A stretch of DNA of 64,000 nucleotides, from positions 868,001 through 932,000 of the forward strand of contig NZ_CP104900.1 of assembly GCF_025449215.1 (NCBI RefSeq). Reading direction: 5' to 3'. This DNA is from Shewanella seohaensis. GTDB taxonomy: Bacteria; Pseudomonadota; Gammaproteobacteria; Enterobacterales; Shewanellaceae. The notes beneath the pieces were generated by a model that worked only from the letters and a program-made list of their open reading frames with translations, had not been told where the DNA came from and ran no database searches. Within the stretch, counting starts at the first letter, position 1. Every line of letters begins with the position of its first letter. Positions 27,554 to 36,980 of this stretch are shown piece by piece. Made by a program: the position numbers and the translations under genes.

Positions 27554-28432
27554 TTACTTATCTTGGCTAAATAATTGATCTAACTTGTCTTCAAAGGCGT
27601 GGTAGCCCAAGTACTTATACAGATCCGCACGGGTCTGCATAGTGTCTAAGACATTGCGTTGATGACCATCATTCATCAGCGCTTGCATCACTTTCAGTGC
27701 GGCTTGGTTAGCGGCGCGGAAAGTGCCGAGTGGGTAAAGCACCATGTCGGCGCCCGCTTCGGCGAGTTCTTCTTTGTTGAACAATTGGGTTTGGCCAAAT
27801 TCGGTCATGTTCGCCAGAATCGGTGCGTTAACTTGAGCCTTGAAGTGACGGTATTGGTCCAGCTCAGTTAAGGCTTCGGCGAAAATCATATCGGCACCCG
27901 CGGCGATATAGGCTTTTGCACGTTCGATACCTGCTTCTAAACCTTCTACGGCAACCGCATCGGTACGCGCCATGATCACAAAGTTAGGATCGGTGCGGGC
28001 ATCGACGGCGGCCTTGATACGGTCAACCATTTCCTCTGTGCTGACGACCGCTTTGTTGGGTCTGTGGCCACAACGCTTTTGCGACACTTGGTCTTCCATG
28101 TGCACCGCGGCAACACCTGCTTTTTCAAACTCTTTAATGGTGCGGGCGATGTTGAAAGCGCCGCCCCAACCTGTGTCGATATCGACCAGCAGTGGCAGTT
28201 GAGTTGCTGAGGTGATACGGCCGGCATCGATCAGCACGTCATTCATCGAGGTCATACCTAAATCCGGTAAACCGTAGGAGGCGTTCGCTACACCCGCGCC
28301 CGACAAATACAGGGCTTGGAAACCCGTTTGCTCCGCCATCAGGGCGAAATAAGCATTAGTGGTGCCGACGATTTGCAGCGGTTTTGAGTTAGCAAGAGCT
28401 TGGCGAAAACGTAATCCTGCGCTTTGGGTCAT
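27554..28432 (-). CDS. prpB: 2-methylisocitrate lyase
   Basis: A 292-residue isocitrate-lyase superfamily enzyme that splits 2-methylisocitrate to pyruvate and succinate. The active-site loop KRCGHRPNK carries the catalytic Cys; [17 protein letters not shown] and HMEDQVSQ carry metal and substrate contacts, and [12 protein letters not shown] follows. AAGGACAAG lies 6 bases before the ATG. A 233-bp gap separates it from prpC; I see no terminator or operator there, so the genes are probably one transcript. Confidence 0.95.
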   Translation of the reverse strand: MTQSAGLRFRQALANSKPLQIVGTTNAYFALMAEQTGFQALYLSGAGVANASYGLPDLGMTSMNDVLIDAGRITSATQLPLLVDIDTGWGGAFNIARTIKEFEKAGVAAVHMEDQVSQKRCGHRPNKAVVSTEEMVDRIKAAVDARTDPNFVIMARTDAVAVEGLEAGIERAKAYIAAGADMIFAEALTELDQYRHFKAQVNAPILANMTEFGQTQLFNKEELAEAGADMVLYPLGTFRAANQAALKVMQALMNDGHQRNVLDTMQTRADLYKYLGYHAFEDKLDQLFSQDK

Positions 28433-28498
28433 GGTCTTGTCCTTATCCTATTTAGGGTACTGAGTGTTCAGCATTGGATGCTTATGGGCCGCAACGCC

Positions 28499-29299
28499 TT
28501 AGTTAATATTGGCTAAGGTTTCTTTCGCGGCGGCGTTAGCTTGTAATTCAATCAAGCGTAATTCGGTATTTTTACGGCCTTGCTCAATATGGCGACGCAT
28601 CAACAGACTGGCGAGTTCACCATCACGCTGGGCGATGGCCTCGACGATACGCCTATGTTCGGCAATGGCTTTTACAGGGCGGTTCTTATTGGTGCATTGA
28701 TAGCGATACATCCGCAGCAGGTGGTAAAGCCCACCAATTAAGGTTTCTTGCAGATGCTTATTGCCGCTGGCTTGGATGATTTGGTAGTGGAAGTCGACAT
28801 CGCCTTCCTCTTGGAAATAGGTATCGCCATTGGCCAGTGCGGTTTCTTGCACGGCGAGCAGGTCTTGCAACTTCGCCAGCTGTTCTGGGGTAATACGGCT
28901 GGCGGCGAGTTCGCAGGCCATGCCTTCGAGCACGCTACGTAATTGATATAAATCGTTTAACTCGCTCACTGTGAGCTGCGCGACTCGGGCTCCGACATGG
29001 GGCGCGCGGACAACGAGACGTTGTCTTTCTAAGGTTTGCAGCGCTTCACGGGTCGGGCCGCGGCTGATGCCATATTTTTCGGCGAGGGCTTGCTCGTTGA
29101 TCTTACTGCCCGCAGGCAGCTCGCCCTTGATGATGCTGGTTTGTATTTGCACCAAAATTTGATCGGCTAAGGTGGTCGACGATTTTTCGCTGGCGAGGGA
29201 TTTCACCTTATTCGTTGGGCTCGTCGCGGCATGAGCCACTGAGCTTGGGGTGTCATCTGTTGGGAATATGGTCTCTTGCTTCAACATACTGCGCATCAC
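28499..29299 (-). CDS. prpR: GntR/FCD-family regulator of the prp operon
   Basis: A 266-residue regulator. The winged helix is at about residues 45-110: DQILVQIQTSIIKGELPAGSKINEQALAEKYGISRGPTREALQTLERQRLV. A FadR-type FCD ligand domain follows (LYQLRSVLEGMACELAA..., DVDFHYQIIQASGNKHL), including the His and Asp residues that often bind metal or an organic acid. In E. coli PrpR is a sigma54 activator, unlike this one. Three ATTGTCGACAAT-like operators lie just upstream, so autoregulation and control of the whole operon are likely; a methylcitrate-type effector is inferred. Starts at 29299 (GTG), 29296 and 29287 are all possible. Confidence 0.85.
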   Translation of the reverse strand: MMRSMLKQETIFPTDDTPSSVAHAATSPTNKVKSLASEKSSTTLADQILVQIQTSIIKGELPAGSKINEQALAEKYGISRGPTREALQTLERQRLVVRAPHVGARVAQLTVSELNDLYQLRSVLEGMACELAASRITPEQLAKLQDLLAVQETALANGDTYFQEEGDVDFHYQIIQASGNKHLQETLIGGLYHLLRMYRYQCTNKNRPVKAIAEHRRIVEAIAQRDGELASLLMRRHIEQGRKNTELRLIELQANAAAKETLANIN

Positions 29300-29313
29300 T
29301 CGTTGATTGCTGG

Positions 29314-29325
29314 ATTGTCGACAAT
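29314..29325. promoter_or_regulatory. PrpR operator 1
   Basis: A perfect 12-bp palindrome ATTGTCGACAAT about 15 bp upstream of the regulator start. The form is typical of FCD-type GntR regulators and it recurs twice nearby. Confidence 0.75.
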
Positions 29326-29352
29326 GGGTAAAAAATAGTCCTGTTAATGGTT

Positions 29353-29364
29353 ATTGTCAACAAT
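29353..29364. promoter_or_regulatory. PrpR operator 2 (one-base variant)
   Basis: ATTGTCAACAAT, the same motif with one central base changed, 28 bp from operator 1. Confidence 0.6.
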
Positions 29365-29483
29365 GTGTTTACTTAGACGTAAGTCTATATTTCTGGCGGA
29401 TTCTTATTTTGTTGTTGTATTTATTGATTATTTTTATATTAATTTGATTTTGATAATTTTATCTTCTCTATTTTGTAATTGAT

Positions 29484-29497
29484 AATTGTCGACAATT
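29484..29497. promoter_or_regulatory. PrpR operator 3
   Basis: A perfect 14-bp palindrome AATTGTCGACAATT. It sits at the edge of a very AT-rich stretch (about 29395-29480) that probably holds the prpR promoter. The whole interval 29300-29618 has no gene; it contains these sites and the promoter candidate at 29539. Confidence 0.75.
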
Positions 29498-29538
29498 TTG
29501 GTGTTGAGTGATGTCTGATGGTCCGATCAATCACAGCT

Positions 29539-29568
29539 TTTACCCCATAGCGATTTATTGAGTACAAT
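29539..29568 (+). promoter_or_regulatory. Candidate promoter of DUF523 gene
   Basis: TTTACC (29539-29544), an 18-bp spacer and TACAAT (29563-29568), about 50 bp before the ATG at 29619. Confidence 0.3.
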
Positions 29569-29618
29569 GCTGAAGAAGTATGGGTCGGCACTACAGGGTG
29601 AAGGTATCGAGGGGCAAG

Positions 29619-30092
29619 ATGGAGAAAATCCTCATTAGCAGTTGTTTGCTCGGGCAGGCGGTACGTTATGACGGCGGTCATAATCTGCTGCAAGACGAGT
29701 GGATGCAGCGATGGCAGCGAGAAGGTCGTATCGTGGCATTTTGTCCTGAATGCGCGGGCGGATTACCCACACCAAGGCCTGCGGCCGAACGTGTCGGCGA
29801 GGCAGTGCTAACGGCGCAGGGAGAGGATGTGACTGCGGCCTTTCAGTTGGGAGCGCAAAAGGCGCTTGCTCTGGCTCAGGAGCAAGGTATTAAGATTGCG
29901 ATTTTAAAGGCGCGTAGTCCTTCCTGTGGCAATCAACATATTTATGATGGCACTTTCAGTAAACGTTTAATCGCAGGGCAAGGAATGACGGCGGAATTAC
30001 TGCAGGCGGCGGGTGTGAGTGTGTTTAATGAAACGGAATTAGCGCAAGTGGCAACAAGGCTGGGGCAGCTTGAGGCGGAATCAGCGGGCTAG
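29619..30092 (+). CDS. DUF523 family protein
   Basis: A 157-residue cytoplasmic protein. DUF523 marks are visible: ISSCLLGQAVRYDGGHN, FCPECAGGLPTPRPAAE, AILKARSPSCGNQHIYDGTFS and GQGMTAELLQAAG. The family has conserved Cys residues and no firm function. GAGGGGCAAG lies before the ATG at 29619; an upstream ATG at 29580 is not favoured. Divergent from the prp regulator. Confidence 0.85.
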   Translation: MEKILISSCLLGQAVRYDGGHNLLQDEWMQRWQREGRIVAFCPECAGGLPTPRPAAERVGEAVLTAQGEDVTAAFQLGAQKALALAQEQGIKIAILKARSPSCGNQHIYDGTFSKRLIAGQGMTAELLQAAGVSVFNETELAQVATRLGQLEAESAG

Positions 30093-30124
30093 GTAAGCCT
30101 AACCCGCTATCGACTCACTTTACG

Positions 30125-31066
30125 TTAGTGAAGCTGAGTGTGGGTGCTGGTGGCGCTGTCCGTCAGCTGTCGATGTTGCAGTAATAGCGCATCGATTTGC
30201 TCATCTTTCTCGGCCCAAACTTGGTTTAACCAACGCTGAAACTCGACCCGATATTCAGATTCTGAAAAGTAGCGAGTGGCATCGACTTGGGGCACTGGTA
30301 AGGCGCGTACCCGCACCACAATCTTCCGTACTTTGCCATTCATCACGCCGAATAACACATCATCCGGCGCATCGGGATACACTAAGGTCACATCCAACAG
30401 ATTGGTAAATTGCTCACCCATGGCCGACAGGGTAAAGGCAATGCCGCCCGCCTTAGGACGCAGTAAATGGCGGTAAGGTGAATCCTGACGCTGGCGTTTG
30501 TCTTCGGTAAAACGGCTGCCCTCAACATAGTTGATGATCGAGGTAGGCATATTTTTAAACTTCTCACAGGCGCGGCGAGTGGTGGCTAAATCCTTACCCT
30601 TAAGCTTTGGATTTTTCTTAAGTTTTGCCGGGCTAGTTCTGTCCATAAAGGGCATGTCGAGCGCCCAGCAACCTAGGCCCATAATAGGCACATAGATCAG
30701 CTCTTTCTTAAGGAAGAACTTCAGCATAGGAATATGGTTACGCAGCAGGTAGGTCTGCGCGGCAATATCAAAGCCACTGAGGTGGTTACTGATTAACAAG
30801 TACCAGCCGTTTTTATCCAATCCTTCGAGGCCTTGGATGTCCCACTCAATTTTGGCAATCAAATATAAAATGCCACCATTGCAGCTCGCCCATGCCCACA
30901 TAAAACGGTTCATCAGTGCGGTCACTGCGTTGCGTGCACTTTGAGCTGGCATCAGCATTTTCACTAAACCACCGAGGCAAACCAAGGTTCCCCAAAGGGC
31001 GGTGTTAATGATCAGCAGGCTCAGACTGAGAATAAACAGCACTGGGCCGGGAAGGAAATTCAACAT
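30125..31066 (-). CDS. PlsC-like lysophospholipid acyltransferase, YihG type (copy 1)
   Basis: A 313-residue membrane enzyme that transfers acyl chains to lysophosphatidic acid or a related lipid. One N-terminal hydrophobic segment (5-35), then the HX4D catalytic motif: His95-LSGF-Asp100 in ISNHLSGFDI. FFLKKELIYVPIMGLGCWALDMPFM and INYVEGSRFTEDKRQ (acyl-acceptor motif) follow, then KAGGIAFTLSAMG. This is the E. coli YihG layout. It starts 7 bp after the stop of a close paralogue, so the two form an operon, likely by tandem duplication. Confidence 0.85.
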   Translation of the reverse strand: MLNFLPGPVLFILSLSLLIINTALWGTLVCLGGLVKMLMPAQSARNAVTALMNRFMWAWASCNGGILYLIAKIEWDIQGLEGLDKNGWYLLISNHLSGFDIAAQTYLLRNHIPMLKFFLKKELIYVPIMGLGCWALDMPFMDRTSPAKLKKNPKLKGKDLATTRRACEKFKNMPTSIINYVEGSRFTEDKRQRQDSPYRHLLRPKAGGIAFTLSAMGEQFTNLLDVTLVYPDAPDDVLFGVMNGKVRKIVVRVRALPVPQVDATRYFSESEYRVEFQRWLNQVWAEKDEQIDALLLQHRQLTDSATSTHTQLH

Positions 31067-31073
31067 AGAGGTT

Positions 31074-31976
31074 TTACCTTACTTCTTGGTCCGCTTGGCC
31101 AGCCAGTTGGCTGATCACTTGATCTTTTGCGAGCCAAATGTCGTTCAATTGTTCTTGGAAGCCAATTTTGAAATCACGGTCATTCATGTAGTCGCCACGC
31201 ATGTCCGGCGCGATATCACTCACTTTGATGTGTACTTTAACCTTTGGCAGCTTGCCTGTCAGGTAGTCCCAAAAGCTAGGGACTGGGCCCGGGTAGTAAA
31301 TCGCAACATCCACTAACTTGTGGATCTGTTCTCCCATCGCCGATAGCGCAAAGGCCATGCCACCCGCTTTAGGTTTTAACAGATGTTGGAACTGTGAGTT
31401 TTGCTTTTTATGTTTCGCCTTAGTAAAGCGTGTGCCCTCGACAAAGTTCATCACACTGACGGGCTTTGTCTTAAATTTCGCGCAGGCTTTACGTGTAATT
31501 TCAATATCTTTGCCCTTGAGCTTCGGATTTTTCTTCAGCTGTGCCGTGCTATAGCGGCGCATAAAGGGGAAGTCCAATGCCCACCACGCCAGTCCTAATA
31601 CTGGTACATAAAGCAGTTCCTGTTTGAGGAAGAACTTCAGGAAGGGAATGCGGCGGTTAAACACCCGTTGCAGGATTAAAATATCTACCCAAGACTGATG
31701 GTTAGCAATAACCATATACCATTCTTTGGTCGAGAATTGGGTGTCACCCGTGAGTTCGACGTCGACTGGGTGCAGCACTCGTTCTATCACGCCATTGACG
31801 CTGATCCAAGCACTCGCGCAAAAGTCGAGAAAGTAGCTGATGGCCGTTCTCAATGGTGGCAGAGGGATAAGCTTTATCAGGCTACCGAGCACTATAGGTA
31901 TAACCCAAAACAAGGTATTCACGACATAGCCTAAGAAGGCAATGCAGCCTTTTAATTGCGAAAACAGCGTCCCCAT
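31074..31976 (-). CDS. PlsC-like lysophospholipid acyltransferase, YihG type (copy 2)
   Basis: A 300-residue paralogue of the downstream gene. The HX4D motif is His93-QSWV-Asp98 in IANHQSWVDI; FFLKQELLYVPVLGLAWWALDFPFM and MNFVEGTRFTKAKHK follow, then KAGGMAFALSAMGEQ. The two copies share these blocks nearly word for word but differ in the N-terminal and C-terminal thirds, which suggests divergence in acceptor or acyl preference. It is first in the pair; CCTGATAAAAATTGG-type sequence upstream gives no clear promoter. Confidence 0.85.
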   Translation of the reverse strand: MGTLFSQLKGCIAFLGYVVNTLFWVIPIVLGSLIKLIPLPPLRTAISYFLDFCASAWISVNGVIERVLHPVDVELTGDTQFSTKEWYMVIANHQSWVDILILQRVFNRRIPFLKFFLKQELLYVPVLGLAWWALDFPFMRRYSTAQLKKNPKLKGKDIEITRKACAKFKTKPVSVMNFVEGTRFTKAKHKKQNSQFQHLLKPKAGGMAFALSAMGEQIHKLVDVAIYYPGPVPSFWDYLTGKLPKVKVHIKVSDIAPDMRGDYMNDRDFKIGFQEQLNDIWLAKDQVISQLAGQADQEVR

Positions 31977-32064
31977 TAGTGCCTCCTGATAAAAATTGGA
32001 GGCCTATGTTACTCGGTGTCGGCGTTTGGCTCAATCTTACGGCAGCTGGTCGGGGCATTTGTTA

Positions 32065-32328
32065 ATACCAATCACATTAAATATCTAATCAGTTCAGAGC
32101 CTCACAGGCATCTCAATCCAAGGCGCATTGACGCAGAAATGGTTATTCCCTTTTAAGTCAATGTAACACGGGAGTGAGATGCTTGTGAGGCTCCCGAAGG
32201 GCGGGTTGAACGGGCTTTATACTGCGTTTAAGGCTTTCGACAGAGCGCCACTATGCCTTCAAGCCTTCGCCTTGTCTAAAGCCCGTTTAACTCCCGCTGA
32301 ATGAACAGATATTTAATACGATTGGTAT
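32065..32328. mobile_element. MITE-like element A with nested inverted repeats
   Basis: This non-coding stretch has imperfect terminal inverted repeats ATACCAATCACATTAAATAT (left) and, reversed, ATACCAATCGTATTAAATAT (right), 18 of the first 20 matching. Two internal inverted pairs lie inside: 32097-32115 with 32175-32193 (GAGCCTCACA.GCATCTCA), and 32201-32219 with 32277-32297 (GCGGG...AACGGGCTTTA), the latter enclosing AAGGCTT/AAGCCTT. No transposase frame is present. Similar ACCAATC-ended repeats are, as I recall, scattered through Shewanella and Vibrio genomes. Confidence 0.6.
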
Positions 32329-32341
32329 AACATTTCGAGCC

Positions 32342-33866
32342 TCAATACTGCTGGGATAAGCGAGCTAATAACTTGTCCATGGCACGATAACCTAAGGCTT
32401 GGGCGAGGTGGCGCCGTTCGGTATTGGGCGCTTGCTCCAGATCGGCAATGGTGCGGGCAACACGTTGAATGCGATGAAAACTGCGAACGGATAACCCAAG
32501 CTTGACGACACTCTGTTCTAAAAGCCTAAGTCGGCGTCGCTAAGGCCGCCGAATTGCTTTAGCTGTTTTCCCGAGAGTTCACTGTTGAGCACGCCAGCTC
32601 GCGCGAGTTGGCTATCGCGGGCGCGTTTGACTCGTTTAGCGATTTCATCACTGGTTTCGCTGGTACTTGTTGGTTGTGTGAGTGTACCTGCGGGGAGTTT
32701 GGGGACTTCGATGGTGAGGTCGAACCTATCTAAAAAAGGCCCCGAGAGTCTGGCGAGATAGCGCTGAACCTGATCGGGTGTGGCGCGGTTCGCCCCTTCA
32801 ATATCGCCGCTGGGACTGGGATTCATGGCGGCGATCAACTGAAAGCGGCTCAAAAAGGTTAACTTAGCGGCGGCGCGGGAGATCACTACTTCGCCCGTTT
32901 CCATGGGTTCACGCAGGCAATCGAGTACCTTGCGGGGAAACTCGGCGACTTCATCTAAAAATAACACGCCGCGATGGGCGAGGGAGATTTCCCTGGTTTA
33001 GGAATACTGCCGCCGCCGACCAAGGAGATGGATGAACTGGTATGGTGCGGCGCCCGAAATGGCCGCTTTAGAAAATCCTGCGGTTTGATATTAATGCCCG
33101 CCACCGAATGGATGGCGGCGACCTCTAATGCCTCTTCATAATTGAGTATGGGCAGTAGCGCCATAATGCGGCTGGCTAACATGGTTTTACCCGTGCCCGG
33201 CGGGCCGAGCATCAACAGGTTATGGTTTCCGGCCGCGGCGATTTCGAGGGCCTGTTTAGCTTGATATTGGCCTATGACATCGCTGAGGCAAGGCTGGGTG
33301 GTTGGCGCCTCATCGTTAATCCATTCAAGTTGTTGTTCGAGCATAGGCAGTGGCGCTTGTCCGTGGAGAAACGCGGCTAGGCTTTGCAAATGGGAAGCAA
33401 AATAGACCCCGTGATAGCCCACAAGCTCGGCATCGTGGCGATTCTCTAAGGGAAGAATTAACTGATTATTATGACGTTTAGCCGCAATGATGGCGGGCAG
33501 TAATCCTTGGCAATGGCGTATCTGCCCCGAGAGTGCGAGCTCGCCGACAAATTCGGTATTTTTAAGGCTGCTGGCGGGGATTTGCTCCGAAGCCGCCAGA
33601 ATGCCTATGGCGATGGGCAGATCGTAACGGCCCCCTTGTTTAGGCAAGTCCGCCGGCGCGAGATTAACCGTTATCCGTCGCATGGGGAATTCAAATCCCG
33701 CATTGATCAAGGCGCTGCGTACACGCTCGCGCGCTTCTTTGACCGAGGCTTCGGGTAAGCCCACCAGATTAAAGGCGGGTAGACCATTACTGAGATGCAC
33801 TTCCACTATGACTTCTGGAGCCTCAACACCGCTACTGGCTCGGGTATGCACGCAGGCTATCGCCAT
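32342..33866 (-). pseudogene. comM: ComM/YifB Mg-chelatase-like AAA+ ATPase, two frameshifts
   Basis: One gene of about 508 codons broken twice. Frame 1 reads ALINAGFEFPMRRITVNLAPADLPKQGGRYDLPIA, the Walker A LGPPGTGKTMLA and APHHTSSSISLVGGGSIPKPG, then breaks where GGG (32991-32993, plus CCC) should be four bases long; frame 2 resumes LFLDEVAEFPRKVLDCLREP (Walker B) and breaks where four A (32520-32523) should be five, before the C-terminal SFHRIQRVARTIADLE..ERRHLAQALGYRAMD. ComM is a ring helicase aiding branch migration in natural transformation. The ATG at 33866 has AGGA upstream. With both bases restored, the length is normal. Sequencing error is the likeliest cause. Confidence 0.88.
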
Positions 33867-34083
33867 AAACAAATCCTTTTGTTGATCTTTTTGCGCAGAA
33901 TTTGAGTGTAGCAGTAATTAACGCAAGGAGTTTTCTATCGCCTAGGTTGTTGCTTGCCCCATTAGCAAACCCTTTACTCTGAGTTTGTGATTCCTGTAAT
34001 AGCTTTGGCAATTTGCCATATTGGAAGATAGCAAATATTTGATAGAAATGATAAAAAGCCAATATTGGAGCAGTGAGGTAAAT

Positions 34084-35205
34084 ATGGATATGTTGTTAGC
34101 AGAAAATTCCCCCATGCGTCAGCAGCTACTCGAGCAAAAGCTGGCACAGTTTAAAGACCCCAAGCTTGCCAACGTTCTTTCGGCGTTTATTCGCAGTAGT
34201 GTCGACCTCTATCCCTGTGCAGACGAAGACTATGCCCAGTTAGGTAACAGCCGACTAGGTGGATTGCCAGATTTGCCTGTCGGCATGGATTATCCGGTGA
34301 CTCTGGTTGGGCGATTGGAGATGCTGGATGCTTACGCTGAGGAATTCGACCACACTCGCGAGTATATCGAGGAGCATTATTGTTGGTCGCAGGATTGGGA
34401 CTGGGACGAGGCGGCGCAGGCCTTCCGTGTGCCCATGCAATTTATTGCACAGCTCAACTGTCGCGACCTGAAGACGTTTCAATCTTATTTGCCCCGAGAA
34501 GGGCGATTGTTGTTCTTTTTGGAGCGCTGGCGATTCTCGGAAATGCTTCGCGGCCATGTCTATTATGTCGCTGAGGATCAACAACTGAACTCTGGGAAAG
34601 CGATTGCCAAACCTAAGTTCGACGATGCTGTATGTGCAAACTATGAGTATGAAGAGGCTTATCAACTTCAGGGAGTTGCCAGCATAAAGATGATAGCCCC
34701 TGACATGATTAATAGTGACAACCCGCATTTAGTAAGGTTAGCCAAGGCCCGTTTACAAGCGCTACCTGAACCGCAACAAGCTATGGTGCTAGAGGCCCTA
34801 GCGGTTGTGGATGATGAATTGGTACCAGAGTGGCAAGATCAGCTCTATTTCTTTGATCTAATGCAAATGAATAAACACGGGTTAATCCCCGGTCAGATTC
34901 TCACTCAAGCACAATGGGCAGCATTGCCCGACTGGCAGTCATCCAACTTGCAGGCATTGCTCGTCCCCGAGCAGCCGCTGCCGTATTACAATGGTATCGC
35001 CAGCATTAATGGCCATGGTGATAGCCGCTATAAAGCCCCCGAACTCCACGCTGCGGCTGAATTAGGCGGCAATGCCGAAGATTATCTGGTGCTGTTCAAA
35101 GCCGTCTATAGTGAGCACTCTATGCAGTTGAATTTTATTATCCTCCGGGATGATTTAGCCTTAGGAAAATTCGACCGCATTTACTGCATTTATGACTACA
35201 ACTGA
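34084..35205 (+). CDS. DUF1963 (YwqG-like) protein
   Basis: A 373-residue cytoplasmic protein. DUF1963 marks: SRLGGLPDLPVGMDYP, PMQFIAQLNCRDLKTFQSYLPREGRLLFFLE and a C-terminal LNFIILRDDLALGKFDRIYCIYD. The family has no firm biochemical role. I chose the ATG at 34084 because GAGGTAA lies 4-10 bases upstream; an in-frame start at 34021 is poorly supported. It is convergent with the response regulator, which ends 2 bp later. Confidence 0.75.
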   Translation: MDMLLAENSPMRQQLLEQKLAQFKDPKLANVLSAFIRSSVDLYPCADEDYAQLGNSRLGGLPDLPVGMDYPVTLVGRLEMLDAYAEEFDHTREYIEEHYCWSQDWDWDEAAQAFRVPMQFIAQLNCRDLKTFQSYLPREGRLLFFLERWRFSEMLRGHVYYVAEDQQLNSGKAIAKPKFDDAVCANYEYEEAYQLQGVASIKMIAPDMINSDNPHLVRLAKARLQALPEPQQAMVLEALAVVDDELVPEWQDQLYFFDLMQMNKHGLIPGQILTQAQWAALPDWQSSNLQALLVPEQPLPYYNGIASINGHGDSRYKAPELHAAAELGGNAEDYLVLFKAVYSEHSMQLNFIILRDDLALGKFDRIYCIYDYN

Positions 35206-35206
35206 G

Positions 35207-35803
35207 CTATAACCAACCTTTTTGCTTGGCGATGCGGGCGGCATCGATTCGGTTGCTCGCATTGAGTTTGGCAATGGCTTCGGATAAATAGTTGCGTACT
35301 GTGCCTTCGGCAATAAACAGCATCTCGGCTATCTCGGCGGTGGATTTGCCTTCACTGGCAAAACGTAGGGCGAGGCGCTCTTTATCATTGAGGGGGTCGA
35401 CATCGCCAATCGCCATGATTGCCAGCTCAGGATCGATAATCCGCTTACCCGCAATCACTTGTTGAATGGCATGGACTAAGGTTTCCGAGGGCGCATCTTT
35501 CAGTAAAAAGCCACCCACGCCTGCTTCAATGGCGCGTTTTATATAACCTGCGCGGCCAAAGGTGGTAATAACGACAACTTTGGTATGGCTATGCTGTTCT
35601 TTAAGCCAAGTAGCCAACTCCAAACCTGTTCTTCCCGGCATTTCGATATCTGTTAGCAGTAGATCGAAATCTTGTTGTTTCAACAGGTTTAAGGCTTCAT
35701 CGCCATTGCTGGCTTGGGTAATGGTGAAACCGCCCGCTAGGGTTAACAGTGCTGCGAGCGCGCCGCGCACCATGGCCTGATCTTCCGCGAGAAGAATGTG
35801 CAT
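35207..35803 (-). CDS. NarL/DesR-type response regulator
   Basis: A 198-residue regulator: receiver domain (residues 1-120) with acidic pocket AEDQ, phosphoacceptor Asp52 in LLLTDIEMPGRTG and Lys in GFLLKDAPSE, then a LuxR-type helix-turn-helix (LNDKERLALRFASEGKSTAEIAEMLFIAEGTVRNYLSEAIAKL). Overlaps the kinase gene by one base (35803), so the two are translationally coupled. The targets are unknown; the neighbouring TPR protein is a candidate. Confidence 0.92.
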   Translation of the reverse strand: MHILLAEDQAMVRGALAALLTLAGGFTITQASNGDEALNLLKQQDFDLLLTDIEMPGRTGLELATWLKEQHSHTKVVVITTFGRAGYIKRAIEAGVGGFLLKDAPSETLVHAIQQVIAGKRIIDPELAIMAIGDVDPLNDKERLALRFASEGKSTAEIAEMLFIAEGTVRNYLSEAIAKLNASNRIDAARIAKQKGWL

Positions 35804-36882
35804 TAATCTGTTGCTCCCTGCAAAGGTAAACTGACGCTAAAGGCGTATCCCTGTTCAAGATCATAGCTTAAATGTCCCCCAAGGCTAGCGAGCCGCTCGC
35901 GGATCCCTGTTAGGCCGTTACCCTCGATAATAGGGCTTGTTGGGGCGTTATCTTGCACGTCGACGATAAGGCTATCGGCCTGCTCGCGAAACTGAATGCG
36001 GCATTGGCTGGCGCTGCTGTGGCGCAGAATATTATTCACCAGCTCAGTTAACACTAAACTGAGTTGACTCTCTGCTCTGGCGGACAATTTGGGTAACTCG
36101 CCTAGCAGCTCCACCGCGATGCCCTTGTCCCTCAGGGAGTGACATAATTGAGTGACGCAGCTGGCCAGCCCTTTATGTTTATAATCTGAGACTGTATGCC
36201 TAATTTGGCTCAAGCTCTCCCGAGCGATTTGTCCTAGCTCCTGCAGCTGAGTGGTCGCTAATTGATATTCTTGTTTGGCGAGCAGTTTTTCCGCCAGTTC
36301 AGCTTTTAGGGCAATCGATGACAGACTGTGTCCCATGATATCGTGCAAGTCTCTGGCGATGCGCTCCCGTTCAACCATGGTCGCTAAGGTGCTGATCTCC
36401 TGCGCGCTTTGTCGCTCCTTTAATCTATGTTGATAACGTTTTTGCTCGGCAATCCCCAACATGCCAACGCCGAAAACTAACGCCGAGCCATACAGCGGAA
36501 AATACAGATTGTTGAACTGACTGAAGTGGTTGAGTAAGAACAATAAAGCCAAAATTCCAAACCAGCTTAACAGGCTGACTCTGAGTGGATAGAAGAAGCC
36601 AATAAAGAAGCTGGCAAAGGTAAAGAGAGAAATAGAACCAGGATTGATGGGCGTTATGGCAATCGCCAGTAATAGCATGACGCTGATGGGTCTATAAGCC
36701 ACACGAGTATGGCAGCGATAGGCCCAAAAGTAGCTGTAAATAAAGGGAATAAGTACGGCTAAAATGAGTCCTATCTGCCAGCTCGGATAGGGCGTGACAA
36801 ACAGCGGGATCAAATAAAACGCTAGGTTTATCAGGTAAATCCATGCGATTTTTTGTTCTATTTGCACTGAGTGTTGAGTCAT
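35803..36882 (-). CDS. DesK-type sensor histidine kinase
   Basis: A 359-residue kinase. About five or six membrane segments lie in residues 15-145, followed by a HisKA_3 dimerisation helix with phosphorylated His180 in RERIARDLHDIMGHS and a HATPase region (QLSLVLTELVNNILRHS, GNGLTGIRERLASLGG). DesK-type kinases sense membrane state or small signals within the membrane; with no large periplasmic loop, an intramembrane signal is plausible here. Partner of the downstream regulator. Confidence 0.92.
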   Translation of the reverse strand: MTQHSVQIEQKIAWIYLINLAFYLIPLFVTPYPSWQIGLILAVLIPFIYSYFWAYRCHTRVAYRPISVMLLLAIAITPINPGSISLFTFASFFIGFFYPLRVSLLSWFGILALLFLLNHFSQFNNLYFPLYGSALVFGVGMLGIAEQKRYQHRLKERQSAQEISTLATMVERERIARDLHDIMGHSLSSIALKAELAEKLLAKQEYQLATTQLQELGQIARESLSQIRHTVSDYKHKGLASCVTQLCHSLRDKGIAVELLGELPKLSARAESQLSLVLTELVNNILRHSSASQCRIQFREQADSLIVDVQDNAPTSPIIEGNGLTGIRERLASLGGHLSYDLEQGYAFSVSLPLQGATD

Positions 36883-36980
36883 AACGCTTCGCCTAAGGCC
36901 AATAGCTGGCTACCGATGGCAGGATTGGCCGCAAACGTCAGCCAATCCTTTTGCCTGTTCTGGGGTTATTTAGCACTTAT

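Noticed and set aside
29439..29693. Minus-strand open frame of 84 codons upstream of prpR
   Set aside because: It overlaps the start of the DUF523 gene, covers an operator and an AT-rich promoter region, and has no ribosome site.
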